NCBI GenBank assembly: GCA_964462125.1
Contig: CAYWXT010000003.1
Location: forward strand, 1-64,000
Length of the DNA: 64,000 nucleotides
Direction: 5' to 3'
DNA from: JAWLFY01 sp964462125
GTDB lineage: Bacteria > Planctomycetota > Planctomycetia > Pirellulales > Pirellulaceae
The first letter of the stretch is position 1. Every line of letters begins with the position of its first letter. The notes below the pieces were generated by a model. That model saw nothing but the letters and a program-made list of their open reading frames with translations. It was not told where the DNA came from and ran no database searches. The translations under genes were made by a program, and so were the position numbers. Positions 16,801 through 26,400 of the stretch are shown one piece after another.

Positions 16801-19800
16801 GCGTTTCAACCGAACGCAGCAGGTCTACCGGCTGGCTCAACTGTTGCGCATCGGCCGCTACAGTTCGGTCAACTTTCGAACCTCGTCACAAGGCGCTGAC
16901 GTGCTCAAGGTATCCGACGCCGGTCAAGCAAAATTCCTCGCCCTCGCCCTGCGGTTGGCGGTGGCGTCCAAGCAGGGGGAACTCGACGAGGTCGCCGATT
17001 CTCTGGTCGATGAGTCGACGCTGAAGTCGAGCCGCGATCCGGATGAAGTCTGGTCGGCGTACGAGATCAGCGTGCTTCGAGAGGCATTCTCGCCGGTGCA
17101 AAGATCCTCCGGCATTCAGCTGAGCGCTGCACAGCAGCAGACAATGCAATTGATGTGGCGGCTCGCCGAAGTGGATGAAGGCGAGCGAGACATGATTGTC
17201 TATCGCCTGATGCAGATGCGCGCCCAACAACGGAATCCGCCCCCCCAAGTCACCGAAAAGCCGGATCCGCCCGAACCGCTGGCCGATGCGCATCTCGATC
17301 TCGTGCGGGAGACCTACGAAGCGGGCGGGCCGATGATCGCGGGAAGAAGTGGCAGCATCATCGCCGCGTCGGTTCACGAGGAGCTGGTGGCAGCCGGAAG
17401 GGATTCCGAAGCCGAGACGTTTCGCACACGGTTTGAACAAACCCCCGAGACAGCGGCCGAGGGCACCGAGTCGCTGCACTTTTTTGTCGTCGCGCGCAAA
17501 AACAATGAGGTGGCTGAACTTCTACAGCAGCTGAAAGGATCAATTTCCGATTGGGCACCGGCGATCTCCTCCGCCGACATCCAAGCGTTCAACTCGGCGG
17601 TCAACGGAGTGCTCTCGCTCGAAGAGTTATCCCACGACGCAAAACTGGATGCAGTCGACCTCGGGATCGCTGTGCAAGCGATCAAACAACGTCAATCGGT
17701 CTCGCGCCGCCGCACGTCGCCTGGCAGTGGCACCGCCCATGTCCGCTACAACAACGGCGGGCAATACCAACAGAACGAAATCCCGGTCCCATTCTCGGAC
17801 CGAATGCTTGACGCGTCTTTCGTCCAGCAGTTGTACAGCGGGGCGAATTTCGGAAACGATTCAGCCGACCGACAACGCATGCTGCGGCACTTGAGTGAAG
17901 AGGTCAGCCTGTTTCCGGCCGGTTCGAAGGACGGCTCCTTGGAACGGAAGCTGCGTGCCACGCTCGCCGCCTTCGCCCACTGGTGGGCCGAAGATCTGTC
18001 CTCGGCCTACGACCTGCTCGCGGCGGCGACCGAGCGGTATCCCGACGACCATGACCTAAGGATCGAACAGGCGCGGATGGCGGCAGAGTTGAATCGGCCC
18101 CAGGCCGCGCTCGATGCCCTCGATGCGATCGAACCGCTCGACCAGGCGACCTTGCGGATCCGTGAACTCGCGGCGATGAACTTGGCAACAAAGCTCGGCC
18201 GGTTGGAACGAGCCAAGACCGCCGCGCAACGGCTGTTCGGGATGCGTCTCGACTCGGCCACGGAGATGGCGCTCGCCGACCAGATGAATCGGTTGGGGAT
18301 GCAATCGATGGCGACGGCTGTCCTGCAGCGTTCTCAGCGGCGGGGCGGCCAATCGGTCAACGATCTGCTGCAGCTCGCCCAGCGGTTCCTCGATGCCGGA
18401 GAGAACGATGCCGCTGCCGAAGTCGCCTATCGCTCACTGAGACAAGCCGGCGGACAAGCAGCGTCCAACAGCGACTACTATCGACAACAGGCCGTTCGCT
18501 TGTTGCAACAGGTAGGCCGGCTTGACAAGCTGCTTGAGCAGGCCGAGCGGCGAGTTGAAGCCGCACCCAATTCGCTGCCGCTAAAGACCGAACTGGCTGA
18601 GCTGTACACAGCGGCGGGGCGTCGCGACGACGCCGAAAAGCTTTTCGAACAGATCGCCGAGCTGCAGCCCAATGACCCGAAATCGATGTGGGAAAGCGGT
18701 AAGCGGCTGTCCGGTGCGGGCAAACATGCCGAAGCCGTAGATAAATTTCTTGCGGCGATCGATAAGGACCCACAACTCCTGCAGCGGGAGTACTACGAGT
18801 TCGAACGCGCCGTCACCTCCTCCAAAGAGTACGACAAAGCCTATCTCGCTCTCGCGAAAATCGACATCAGCCAACTGCCGTCGCATTATCTCGGCCAGAT
18901 GGCTCGCCTGTATCGACGCGGCTCAACCGAGCCGAGCGAGGCGGCCCAGGCTTTCCTGGACCACGTTTTCGACACCGCGCCGGTCGGAGCCTTGGGCCAC
19001 GTCCTGCGTGATGTCGGGCGGGATTCACACATCGCGGAATCCGAAGCGATGGCGAAGGTGGTGAGGCGAATCTTCTCCAACAAAAGCACCTTTCAGCCCG
19101 GAAATTCGTTTTGGCAAGGGAATGCCTACAGCAGCGGCGGGAATCTGATGGGACCGCTTGCGCCTTGTCTCAATGCCATTGGAGCCGACGAAGATCTCGC
19201 CGACTTCACGCGGCAACAGCTGACCAAGTTTGCCAGCGAGGAATCGACGGAGACCTTGGCGAATGTATTGTTGCTCGCGGTCAACATCGATTCCCTTGAA
19301 CTGGAACCGGCGGAACGTCGACTGAATGAGCTGGTTCAAGCTGACAAGAACGCGGTGCCCTATCAGTTGTGGTGGCAGATCGGTCAGATTTTCGAGAAGA
19401 AATCGGGCTTTGAACATCTCGGGGTGGTGGCCCTGGAGCATGCCCAAAGCTACGGGAACACGCGCAGCGGCAGTAGTTACGAATACTCGATCGGCGCCAA
19501 GCTCGCCGATGCCTACGTCGCCGCGGGCCAGAAGGAAAAGGCACGACGCGAGTTGCTGCGTGGTTACGATGCGACGGACAACTCGCGGCAGAACCAGCAC
19601 AATCCGGGTTATGGTGACCACGCCGATCTGAGATCGTACAAAGCGATCGCCGAAAAACTGCTGAAGGTCGATGGGCGCCTTGACGCCATCCGCATCTACA
19701 GCGACGCGTTGGCAGAACCCGAACGATTCGAACGGTCCAAACGCTGGAGCGGTAGCACCGACTATGCTGCCCAGTTCGAGCAGGGTATGGCAGACGCGCT

Positions 19801-22800
19801 CGATGCGCTGGACGACAGCGATTTCGATCAGTTTCTATCACTGCAGAATCTCGATGCGTCCGATGCGGATCAGGAACCTGACGCGGACCAGGCCGAACAT
19901 GCACGCTTCGATTTGATGCCCTTGGCAGCGACCACGGAAACGCCGCCGCATCGAACTTCTCTTGCAGCACTCGTCGTCACGAGCTTGGCCGACTCCGAGA
20001 ACGGTCGCGAAAGACTGCGGAAATTCCAGCAGGAACTCGCCGATCCTTTGGAGGCGTACCCCGCCGATTGTTCGCTGATTGCCATGCAAACCCTGATTCG
20101 CGTCGCCATGGAACATGACGCTGCGGCACAGTCGCTGCGCGAGCTCCGTGATTCGATCCCGAAAGATTCCGCAACACTCAGTCAATCTGAAACCGAGACC
20201 GTGTTGTCGCTTTATTCCCCGGTCGCTGTGGCCTTAGGATCGGACGACCCGGAGGTTCGCTCGGAGGCCAGCCAGCTGGCGGATGTCATCGTCGATGTTG
20301 CCCAGCGCGACGAGCGTGCAGACATCGCAGGCGTCTTGCTGCTCACCAAGTTTCGCAGCGGCGATATGAAAGACGATGCCTCCTCCTCCGCCGCGATGCT
20401 CGCCATGCTGGATGCCGTTGCACCGCCAGCGGAGGCGTCGGCAGAGACATCAGCAGGGACGTCCGCGGTCGTTACGGTTGAGACGGCGAAAGACTGCCTC
20501 CGCGTCGCCGAGTCGGCAGCCGAGGCGGGAGCATGGGAGGTAGTGTCCGAAGCCTTGCGACGAGGATTCGGCGGGGGCCCCCCGCTGCGAAACTTGACGG
20601 ACGACTCCTCCAGCAGCGGCAGCGCGTTTGTAATCCCAACGCAGAGCCGCTCGGCCGGGTCGACCAGCAACCGGCAGCAGGAAGATCTCGATTGGGTCGC
20701 CCGCCGCGTGACCGCGATTGTGGAAATGTCGCAACAGGCGGAGGAGGAAGCGGCGACCGAGGCGATGTTTGCCGGGTTGAAGGAAGCTGTTTTTCCCGAG
20801 GCGCGCCGCGAGGAAGTCTTCCCATACGCCGTGGATGTGTTGACGTCCAGCACTTCATCGAACTTTCCGAAGCCCGACATGCACCCGCCAAGCCTGTCTC
20901 GATTACTCGTCGCTTCGGCCGTGGCGAGCGACAGGGTAGGGAAACTGCGGGAGTTACTTCGTTCCCGGCGAGCCCAGGCCAAAGTGCCCTATCGGATCGA
21001 CCTAGTTCGCGTCCACTTAGCGATCGCCGAAGATGACGAGGGTGCCGCCGAGCAGGCGCTCCGCGACTTGGCCAATGGGCTCGGCGTCGCCATTGCATCC
21101 GGCGTGTCCAATCCCCCTGAAAAGGCGCCGGTCGTGTCTGTGAATCGTTCGGATCTGGGCGACCCCAAAACCGTCGTCAGCGACGCGCTCCACGCCGTTC
21201 TGCCGGTTCACGATCGCTGGGGGCTGACGCCCGCCGTCGCTGCCATCGAGAACCATCTGCTCTCCGAGGCGAGTCGGGTCAAGCCGATCAGTGATGCCGG
21301 GACCATGTGGGGCTGGATCATTCGCCAGTTCCTCGAGGATCCGCGGATCGATGAGACGACCGCGCAGCAGGCGATGGATCGATACCTGGCGAGTGTGCAG
21401 CTTCACTACTCCAACTACTCCGGCAGCTACGGCATCGATCGTTACAATGCCGAAATGGCGGCGCTCGGAAGCTCGGCGAGCAAGGGGAAACTCTGGTTGA
21501 TGTCCGGCAAGCTGATGCGCCAGGGCGTGCAGCGGAACTCGGGCTTTCAACATAATGGCGACTCGGTCTTGCAACTCGCCTTGAGACTGGTCGATGTCGA
21601 GGCCAAGGAGCGGTACGAGCTCTTGTCCCGCATCGTCCTCGGCGACGCCGACGACGACGTGTTGCTCACCTCCAGCAACATGTTGCTGTACGTCGACCCA
21701 CCGGCCGTCTTTGCGCCGGTCTTTGGCGAGCGGACAAGTCCCCGCGACATCCCGATCGCGAACGCTGGCTTCCCGATCGTTGGGCTGAGCCTGATGATCG
21801 CCGAGGCGGCTGCCGAATGTGGACGGACAGGGCAACTGGTGCGCCGCCTGGAACCCCACGTCGAAGATCCCGGCGATGAGGTGGAGGCGATGATCGGTTT
21901 GGCACTCCTGGCCGGTGACCAGCACGAATTGGCCGGCGACCGACTGGAACGCGTCGTCGAACGACTGCGGGAAACCGCCCCGACTGAAAGAGTCGACACT
22001 CCCCTGCCGATCGTTTCGGCGATCCTGGCCGCAAGATGTCTCCCGCACAACACGTTGAAACCCGACGCCGTCGCCGCCTGGGAACCGCTGCTCGATCACG
22101 CTCGCCGCCGAAACATCAGTGTGGCGGCGTCGCTGTTCAACCGCATGACCGTCCAAGCCGGATGGACCGAAGCGGCCGATGCGACGGTCGGATCGCCGCT
22201 GAAGCACTTTGTCAGCGTCCAACTTCCGTACATTCATAAGCCGGTAAGCACCGTCACCGAACCGATGTATGTCACCCGTGACGGAACGCTGCGGTTCACC
22301 GGTGGAAGCGGGCAGAATGCGCTGCTGCTGAAGTATCCTCTGGAGGGTGACTTTTCTTTCAGCCATCGCAACATCCGCCGGGGCTGGGGTGAAAGTCACA
22401 GCCAGTTCGGCGGAACCGCCTATCTGGCAACACCGCACAACTCAACGCTCACCGTTCGAGGATTGATCTCGCGCAACTCCGTCGCTCTGGACCACAAGGT
22501 GTCGCATCTGAACAAGGACAACACGCAGACGTTGGCCGTTCGCGATGACCAGGTGGTGATGAACATCAACCAGACGGACGTGGTCGCGGATCGTCGCACA
22601 GCCTCGATGCCGTTCGTCGGTGTGCATTTTGAACACCATGTCATCGCCGAGGTGGCCGACATACGGCTGGAGGGAAACCCGGCCATTGCACGCGAAGTCA
22701 ACCTGATCGACGAGGATCTCCGCGGCTGGAGCTGCCCCATCATCGGCGGAGCCCTGATGCCGATGTTGCTGCCGCTGAAGCCGGACCAGGATCCCGATCA

Positions 22801-23371
22801 AATGCAGGCCCAGCGACAGCAAAATCAAGAGAACGCCGAACGGTTTGCCTGGTTCAGCCGCGAGGACGAATTGCGATCTGGTCAGGGAGGAGTTTCGCCC
22901 GATGCTGGCGGCCAGCGGCACATTCAGTACCAACGTCCGCTCTTGGACGGGGATACGATCCGTTACCAGTACTTCCACGAGGCCGGCAAGCAGGAGACGC
23001 ATCCAGCGATCGGGCGAATCGGCGTCTTGTTGCGGCCCGACGGGGTGAAGCTGCGGTGGTTGCCGCAGCGTGATTCATTGGAGTCCGACGGTCTCGACCC
23101 GCTTCATGAGGTCGACCCCGACGAGTTGCTCGGAGACGGAAGTCCGGAACTTCGCGCCGACGACTGGAACGACGTCGAGCTGACCGCCGAAGGTGACGAC
23201 GTGGTCGTCGAGGTCAACGGCAAGCCGATTTGCCGATTCACCACCTCGATCGACCGTCGGTTCGGACTGCTGGGCGAGACGGGTCGGCAGTGCCGAGTCC
23301 GAGCGATCCGGCTCACGGGCGACTGGCCGGAAACACTGCCGGAGAACATTCTCAAGGAAGCGAACCGGTAA
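13829..23371 (+). CDS. Giant exported TPR protein with DUF1583-like C-terminal domain
   Basis: The protein has 3,180 residues. The ATG at 13829 begins a clear signal peptide with a hydrophobic core (LLLAWLILVAS) and an ALA cleavage site near residue 29. The frame stays open upstream to 13478, but that part runs through the moxR start and is rejected. From about residue 70 to 1000 the sequence is nearly continuous 34-residue TPR-type repeats (Ala/Leu/Glu-rich, with DP, NP and PEN turns). More TPR-like blocks occur to about residue 2000, separated by less regular helical stretches. The last ~390 residues (from about 22200) change to beta-rich sequence with WNDVELTAEGDDVVVEVNG-type strands. These resemble the planctomycete DUF1581/DUF1583 region and a concanavalin/laminin-G-like fold. 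It is probably a periplasmic or surface scaffold. The divergent MoxR/VWA operon suggests partnership. No enzymatic motif was seen. Confidence 0.85.
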   Translation: MTSLPLRSISLLLAWLILVASTTVFRALAQDPAAESDREAQIAERFLDVLLRRPRPGTALDRVYGYHIQAGSLDQLMQDLESDDERGDEAPGAREMLRGLLLLRRGSDAEAAEALGRAEQVRTDDAMASYHLGKALLQIGKTDAAAEALQRAIDRNPPRNEALPVFTELGRLYQRAQQSEKALDVWNQLEATFPGDRRVGEQIASTLADEGQEEEALQRYERLAREAGPADDPQVIGYRIAAAEMKRRLGRTDDALADFESIASRLRPSSWLYTDVRRRIEAVFLRGGDYSALADYYEDQVEQQPDEIALRLRLGQSLAKAGRLNEAESSLRESVRRAPEDVDARLALIDVLKTAAKAEEAVEQFEQLAEQDPENPDYLVQLGNTWLDASEADQETRHSQAAEAWNRLAEARRDDPVITAQVADLMRRIERDDKALQLYRRAVELAPEQPQYREYLGEFLHRLDRHEEAVEVWAGIAEPPRDNQENLIRLAEVLHTFDEPEQGLDAFRQAAELDPTFSQRLRFAELLSRSEHFDESLEQLDQADEVAETPEEREQVLRARIGVYAGSGTLEEQIAAAQQQAEQSNQADDYRRLAMMLDADARLADATAAIESAIKADPDDTSALAVAGELYRKGSRIGDAVDVFRTLAERDPRFLPNYLRRIAGLQMQLGQVDQALATAAELIEAQPGNPESYRFYADQCFKVGRDDEGIETLRRALRAAPRDRDSQQALAGALAKRFQTDEAIEIYWGLLDDASSIDDEKRWVEMLAPLYEQQGNFERLISRLELRGRESSEMRSATLLRSAAHRAVNDLGSARQALEPLLAENPRDSELLREVVTLAEASSEPEVALEYQQRLVSLADTPENRNRLLTLMVDSGQIEQAEASLQRLRAMEDPVAMIDLIDRTYSRGDTDAAIRFCRATLDQHRELWEVRARLAALLVLTDEVDEALDQAARIESLELPADTPSELSKARQARRRQPTATNSLQAMYAQSRFNRTQQVYRLAQLLRIGRYSSVNFRTSSQGADVLKVSDAGQAKFLALALRLAVASKQGELDEVADSLVDESTLKSSRDPDEVWSAYEISVLREAFSPVQRSSGIQLSAAQQQTMQLMWRLAEVDEGERDMIVYRLMQMRAQQRNPPPQVTEKPDPPEPLADAHLDLVRETYEAGGPMIAGRSGSIIAASVHEELVAAGRDSEAETFRTRFEQTPETAAEGTESLHFFVVARKNNEVAELLQQLKGSISDWAPAISSADIQAFNSAVNGVLSLEELSHDAKLDAVDLGIAVQAIKQRQSVSRRRTSPGSGTAHVRYNNGGQYQQNEIPVPFSDRMLDASFVQQLYSGANFGNDSADRQRMLRHLSEEVSLFPAGSKDGSLERKLRATLAAFAHWWAEDLSSAYDLLAAATERYPDDHDLRIEQARMAAELNRPQAALDALDAIEPLDQATLRIRELAAMNLATKLGRLERAKTAAQRLFGMRLDSATEMALADQMNRLGMQSMATAVLQRSQRRGGQSVNDLLQLAQRFLDAGENDAAAEVAYRSLRQAGGQAASNSDYYRQQAVRLLQQVGRLDKLLEQAERRVEAAPNSLPLKTELAELYTAAGRRDDAEKLFEQIAELQPNDPKSMWESGKRLSGAGKHAEAVDKFLAAIDKDPQLLQREYYEFERAVTSSKEYDKAYLALAKIDISQLPSHYLGQMARLYRRGSTEPSEAAQAFLDHVFDTAPVGALGHVLRDVGRDSHIAESEAMAKVVRRIFSNKSTFQPGNSFWQGNAYSSGGNLMGPLAPCLNAIGADEDLADFTRQQLTKFASEESTETLANVLLLAVNIDSLELEPAERRLNELVQADKNAVPYQLWWQIGQIFEKKSGFEHLGVVALEHAQSYGNTRSGSSYEYSIGAKLADAYVAAGQKEKARRELLRGYDATDNSRQNQHNPGYGDHADLRSYKAIAEKLLKVDGRLDAIRIYSDALAEPERFERSKRWSGSTDYAAQFEQGMADALDALDDSDFDQFLSLQNLDASDADQEPDADQAEHARFDLMPLAATTETPPHRTSLAALVVTSLADSENGRERLRKFQQELADPLEAYPADCSLIAMQTLIRVAMEHDAAAQSLRELRDSIPKDSATLSQSETETVLSLYSPVAVALGSDDPEVRSEASQLADVIVDVAQRDERADIAGVLLLTKFRSGDMKDDASSSAAMLAMLDAVAPPAEASAETSAGTSAVVTVETAKDCLRVAESAAEAGAWEVVSEALRRGFGGGPPLRNLTDDSSSSGSAFVIPTQSRSAGSTSNRQQEDLDWVARRVTAIVEMSQQAEEEAATEAMFAGLKEAVFPEARREEVFPYAVDVLTSSTSSNFPKPDMHPPSLSRLLVASAVASDRVGKLRELLRSRRAQAKVPYRIDLVRVHLAIAEDDEGAAEQALRDLANGLGVAIASGVSNPPEKAPVVSVNRSDLGDPKTVVSDALHAVLPVHDRWGLTPAVAAIENHLLSEASRVKPISDAGTMWGWIIRQFLEDPRIDETTAQQAMDRYLASVQLHYSNYSGSYGIDRYNAEMAALGSSASKGKLWLMSGKLMRQGVQRNSGFQHNGDSVLQLALRLVDVEAKERYELLSRIVLGDADDDVLLTSSNMLLYVDPPAVFAPVFGERTSPRDIPIANAGFPIVGLSLMIAEAAAECGRTGQLVRRLEPHVEDPGDEVEAMIGLALLAGDQHELAGDRLERVVERLRETAPTERVDTPLPIVSAILAARCLPHNTLKPDAVAAWEPLLDHARRRNISVAASLFNRMTVQAGWTEAADATVGSPLKHFVSVQLPYIHKPVSTVTEPMYVTRDGTLRFTGGSGQNALLLKYPLEGDFSFSHRNIRRGWGESHSQFGGTAYLATPHNSTLTVRGLISRNSVALDHKVSHLNKDNTQTLAVRDDQVVMNINQTDVVADRRTASMPFVGVHFEHHVIAEVADIRLEGNPAIAREVNLIDEDLRGWSCPIIGGALMPMLLPLKPDQDPDQMQAQRQQNQENAERFAWFSREDELRSGQGGVSPDAGGQRHIQYQRPLLDGDTIRYQYFHEAGKQETHPAIGRIGVLLRPDGVKLRWLPQRDSLESDGLDPLHEVDPDELLGDGSPELRADDWNDVELTAEGDDVVVEVNGKPICRFTTSIDRRFGLLGETGRQCRVRAIRLTGDWPETLPENILKEANR

Positions 23372-23447
23372 CGATTGGATGGGGAACTTGGAACTTCGGT
23401 CCATCCGAGTTTGTCGTGCGTCTCTGCTTTGCGGGATCGACGGTCGT

Positions 23448-26400
23448 CTACCGAACCCAAGAGCCTGCGACATCCTCGGCGATGTCGGACAACGTTTCTT
23501 CCAAACCACTCGATCGCAGCGGATCGTCATCAAGACCCTTGTTCGATGCCGACTCTTGCTCCGAGCGGTCGGAACGAGACATGGTCGGCGCTGTCGCCGA
23601 CAGGGAGCCTCCACGAGGCTGGTACCCAAACAGGCTTGGCAGCCGTGTTGGTTCCATCGGGTGGTTGCCCGACAGATCCTGATCGCCCCCCAGGGCCCGC
23701 TCTTTGGTACGTTGGTCTGCGAAGTGCTCCACGACAGGTCGCGGGTGGAATGCCGGGACTGCGATCAAGGGGGCAGCGCCGATCGAATCGCCGTCTGCAA
23801 TCACTGAATCGACCGCAGCAAGCGGGGGGTCCTGGGAAGCCGCCGATTCTCCTTCGCCTCGGTTGAAGTGGTTTCGGATGATTTGATTGATGACGTGCAG
23901 GCTATCCAGTGGCGTTACGGCACCATTGCCACTCACGTCGACGAAGGAACTTGGTTGTTTTTCCAAATCCGAGATCGGCCCAGCGCCACGCCGAATGAGA
24001 TGATGGATGACCATCAGGGCGTCGAGCGTGCTCACACGACCGTCGTCGTTGACGTCGAACGGGTTTCCCAGGTTCTGCCAAGATTTGGGAGCGTTGGTGA
24101 TTTGCGCTTCCGCAGAGGCCAGTCCCGCCGCTTCATCACGGAGCTCGAAGCGAATGGTGTATTCACCGGGTGGACCGTAGCGGTGTGCGGCGGTGATGGT
24201 TCCGACGCCGTCTTCGTACTGGATGTCTCCTGCGCTGCTCTTGCCGTCTCCCCACTGAATCACAGCGGTGTGGAAATCGAGCCCTACGTCGTGGAACGTT
24301 GCTGTGAACGTCACCAATTGCCCGGGCGTCGTGCTCGAGGGCCCAGCGATGCGTTCGAGTTCCGGCGGAGGGTTGTGGGCAGGAGCACCGATTCCACTGA
24401 CGACGCCGTTCTTGTTGCCGTCGGTATCACCGCGGCCCCCATCGACGGCATGCACGACAATCCGCTCAATCAGTCCATCGTCATCCGAGTCGATCAACTC
24501 GGCACCCGACTCGCCGTCGAATACAAAGGGGTACCAATGCGGCTGAGGATTGTCGTCGGTCGGTCCGAACTGGTAGTAACTGTTGACGGCGATCGGTTGC
24601 TCAAAATAGATCGTGATCGGCGACTGCGTCTGAGCCGGTAAGACCCTGTAGCGAAGTTGTCCCAGTGGGAACTCGACGTGATCAAACTCGTGAGTGATCC
24701 CCTCGAGCGATGTCTCGACGTCGTTCACGACGGCCCCCTGCGGGCCTTCGATGGTGACGAACCTGCGGTCGAACGCGTTCGGTAACGAGACGACGTGTGA
24801 CTGGGCGGCATCGGCAATGCCATCGCCATTGCCGTCGCCCCCGTTCGGGGCGGCGGCTTCGATGATCGCCGGAATGTTGTCCTCGTCATCACCCGAGACG
24901 ATGAACGCTGTCGCCACCGAGTCCGCAAAGACAGCCCCCTCTGCGTCGTCGAGCAGCAGGTCGAAACGGCTGACGCCCTTGCCGGGGTCGAATTGCACGG
25001 GAACCTCAACGGCGTGGACCCGTTCACCCGGGGCAAACTCCAACACGCCGCCAACCGGCTCGTAATCCTGGCCCGCCACGGCCGTGCCGTCGATTGTCGC
25101 ATATTCCACTCGAACGGGGAACTGGCTCGGCTCGTCAAGTCGGACGCGGAACTCGACCACCTCGACATCGCCGTCAAAGCGCACCGTCTGATCAGCGACC
25201 GACAGCCGAACCGGCTTGAGGTTCCCCACGAACGCTTCTGAGATTCGCTGGGCCAACGAGTCGCCCGTGTTTCGCGCGATCGCCACATCGGGTGACAGTC
25301 GTCCGGTGGCCAGTTCGACCAACTCGTCGGTCGACGCATCCTGGGCCACCTGTTCGATCCTGGCGAGCCGCTGGAGGAATTCGCGATCGGCGGAGGGAGC
25401 GACACCCTGCAATTCCTGATTTGCGGCCGCGACAATTGTCGCGACGGCGTCGAGAGTGTCCGCGTCAAGCGACGCTCCGTACCGCAGCGCGACGCGGCCG
25501 ATCATGTTGCGTACCGTTTGCATGTCAGACAGGTCGAGACGTTGCCCGACCAGGACCCCTTCGGCGATCTCGACGTGCGCGGCATCGACCGCCGCTGTTC
25601 CGCTAAGTGCACTCGTCGCGGTCAGCACGGCACCTACCTGTACCGCAAAGTTCTGAACGGCCACGTTAGCTCGGTAGACAGACGGAGCGAGCGGATCGCC
25701 ACGATGTACCGCATCGAGTGCGTGGAAGTGCAGCAGATCGACGGCTGGCAACTGGAACCCCGCCAGTACACGCGACTGGGCCGACTCGTAGGAGATGCCG
25801 AACTCGTCTGCCATCGCCCACGTCAAGGTGGTCAGCGGCGTCACGACCGACGCGCCCGCGGGTGCTTTCAATCGCGTGGGGAGCGTCAGACCCGTACTCG
25901 AAACCAATCCACCTTCCAGAATTAATGTTCCCTCACCGAGATCGAGTTGGCCGTTCCCGTTCGTGTCGAATTCTTGAGGCATATCAAAGACGAAGCTGCC
26001 ATCGGCCGCCGTCGTTGCAATCGGCTCGTCGAAGCCGGCGAGCTCGTTCGCTTCCGGGTCAAGCAGTTCGACGCTGTCTCGCCGCGAGTTTCCGTTGACG
26101 TCGAGAAACGCCGTGGAACCATCGAGATAGCCGTTGTATCCATCAAACGCAACCAGTGTCGTCTGCTGTGGTTCCCAAACGTTTAACGTTACCGTCGCCG
26201 ACTCGCTGCTCCGCCGGTTGGCGTGGTTCGGGTGCGGGTCGCCGCGGTCACGCATGATGTACTGAAAACTCACGGTCTCTTGGAAGCCGTCGACTTGATG
26301 CGGCAAGTACCGGAACGTCCCATCGGACTCCAGGTTCAGCGAGAGATTGCTCGGGCTCACGATGATCGGCTCCAGCATGTCATCCGGCGATTCCAGATCG

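Noticed and set aside
21017..22438. A 473-codon minus-strand frame inside the TPR giant gene
   Set aside because: No homology recognised; it overlaps fully a longer frame with signal peptide and repeat structure.
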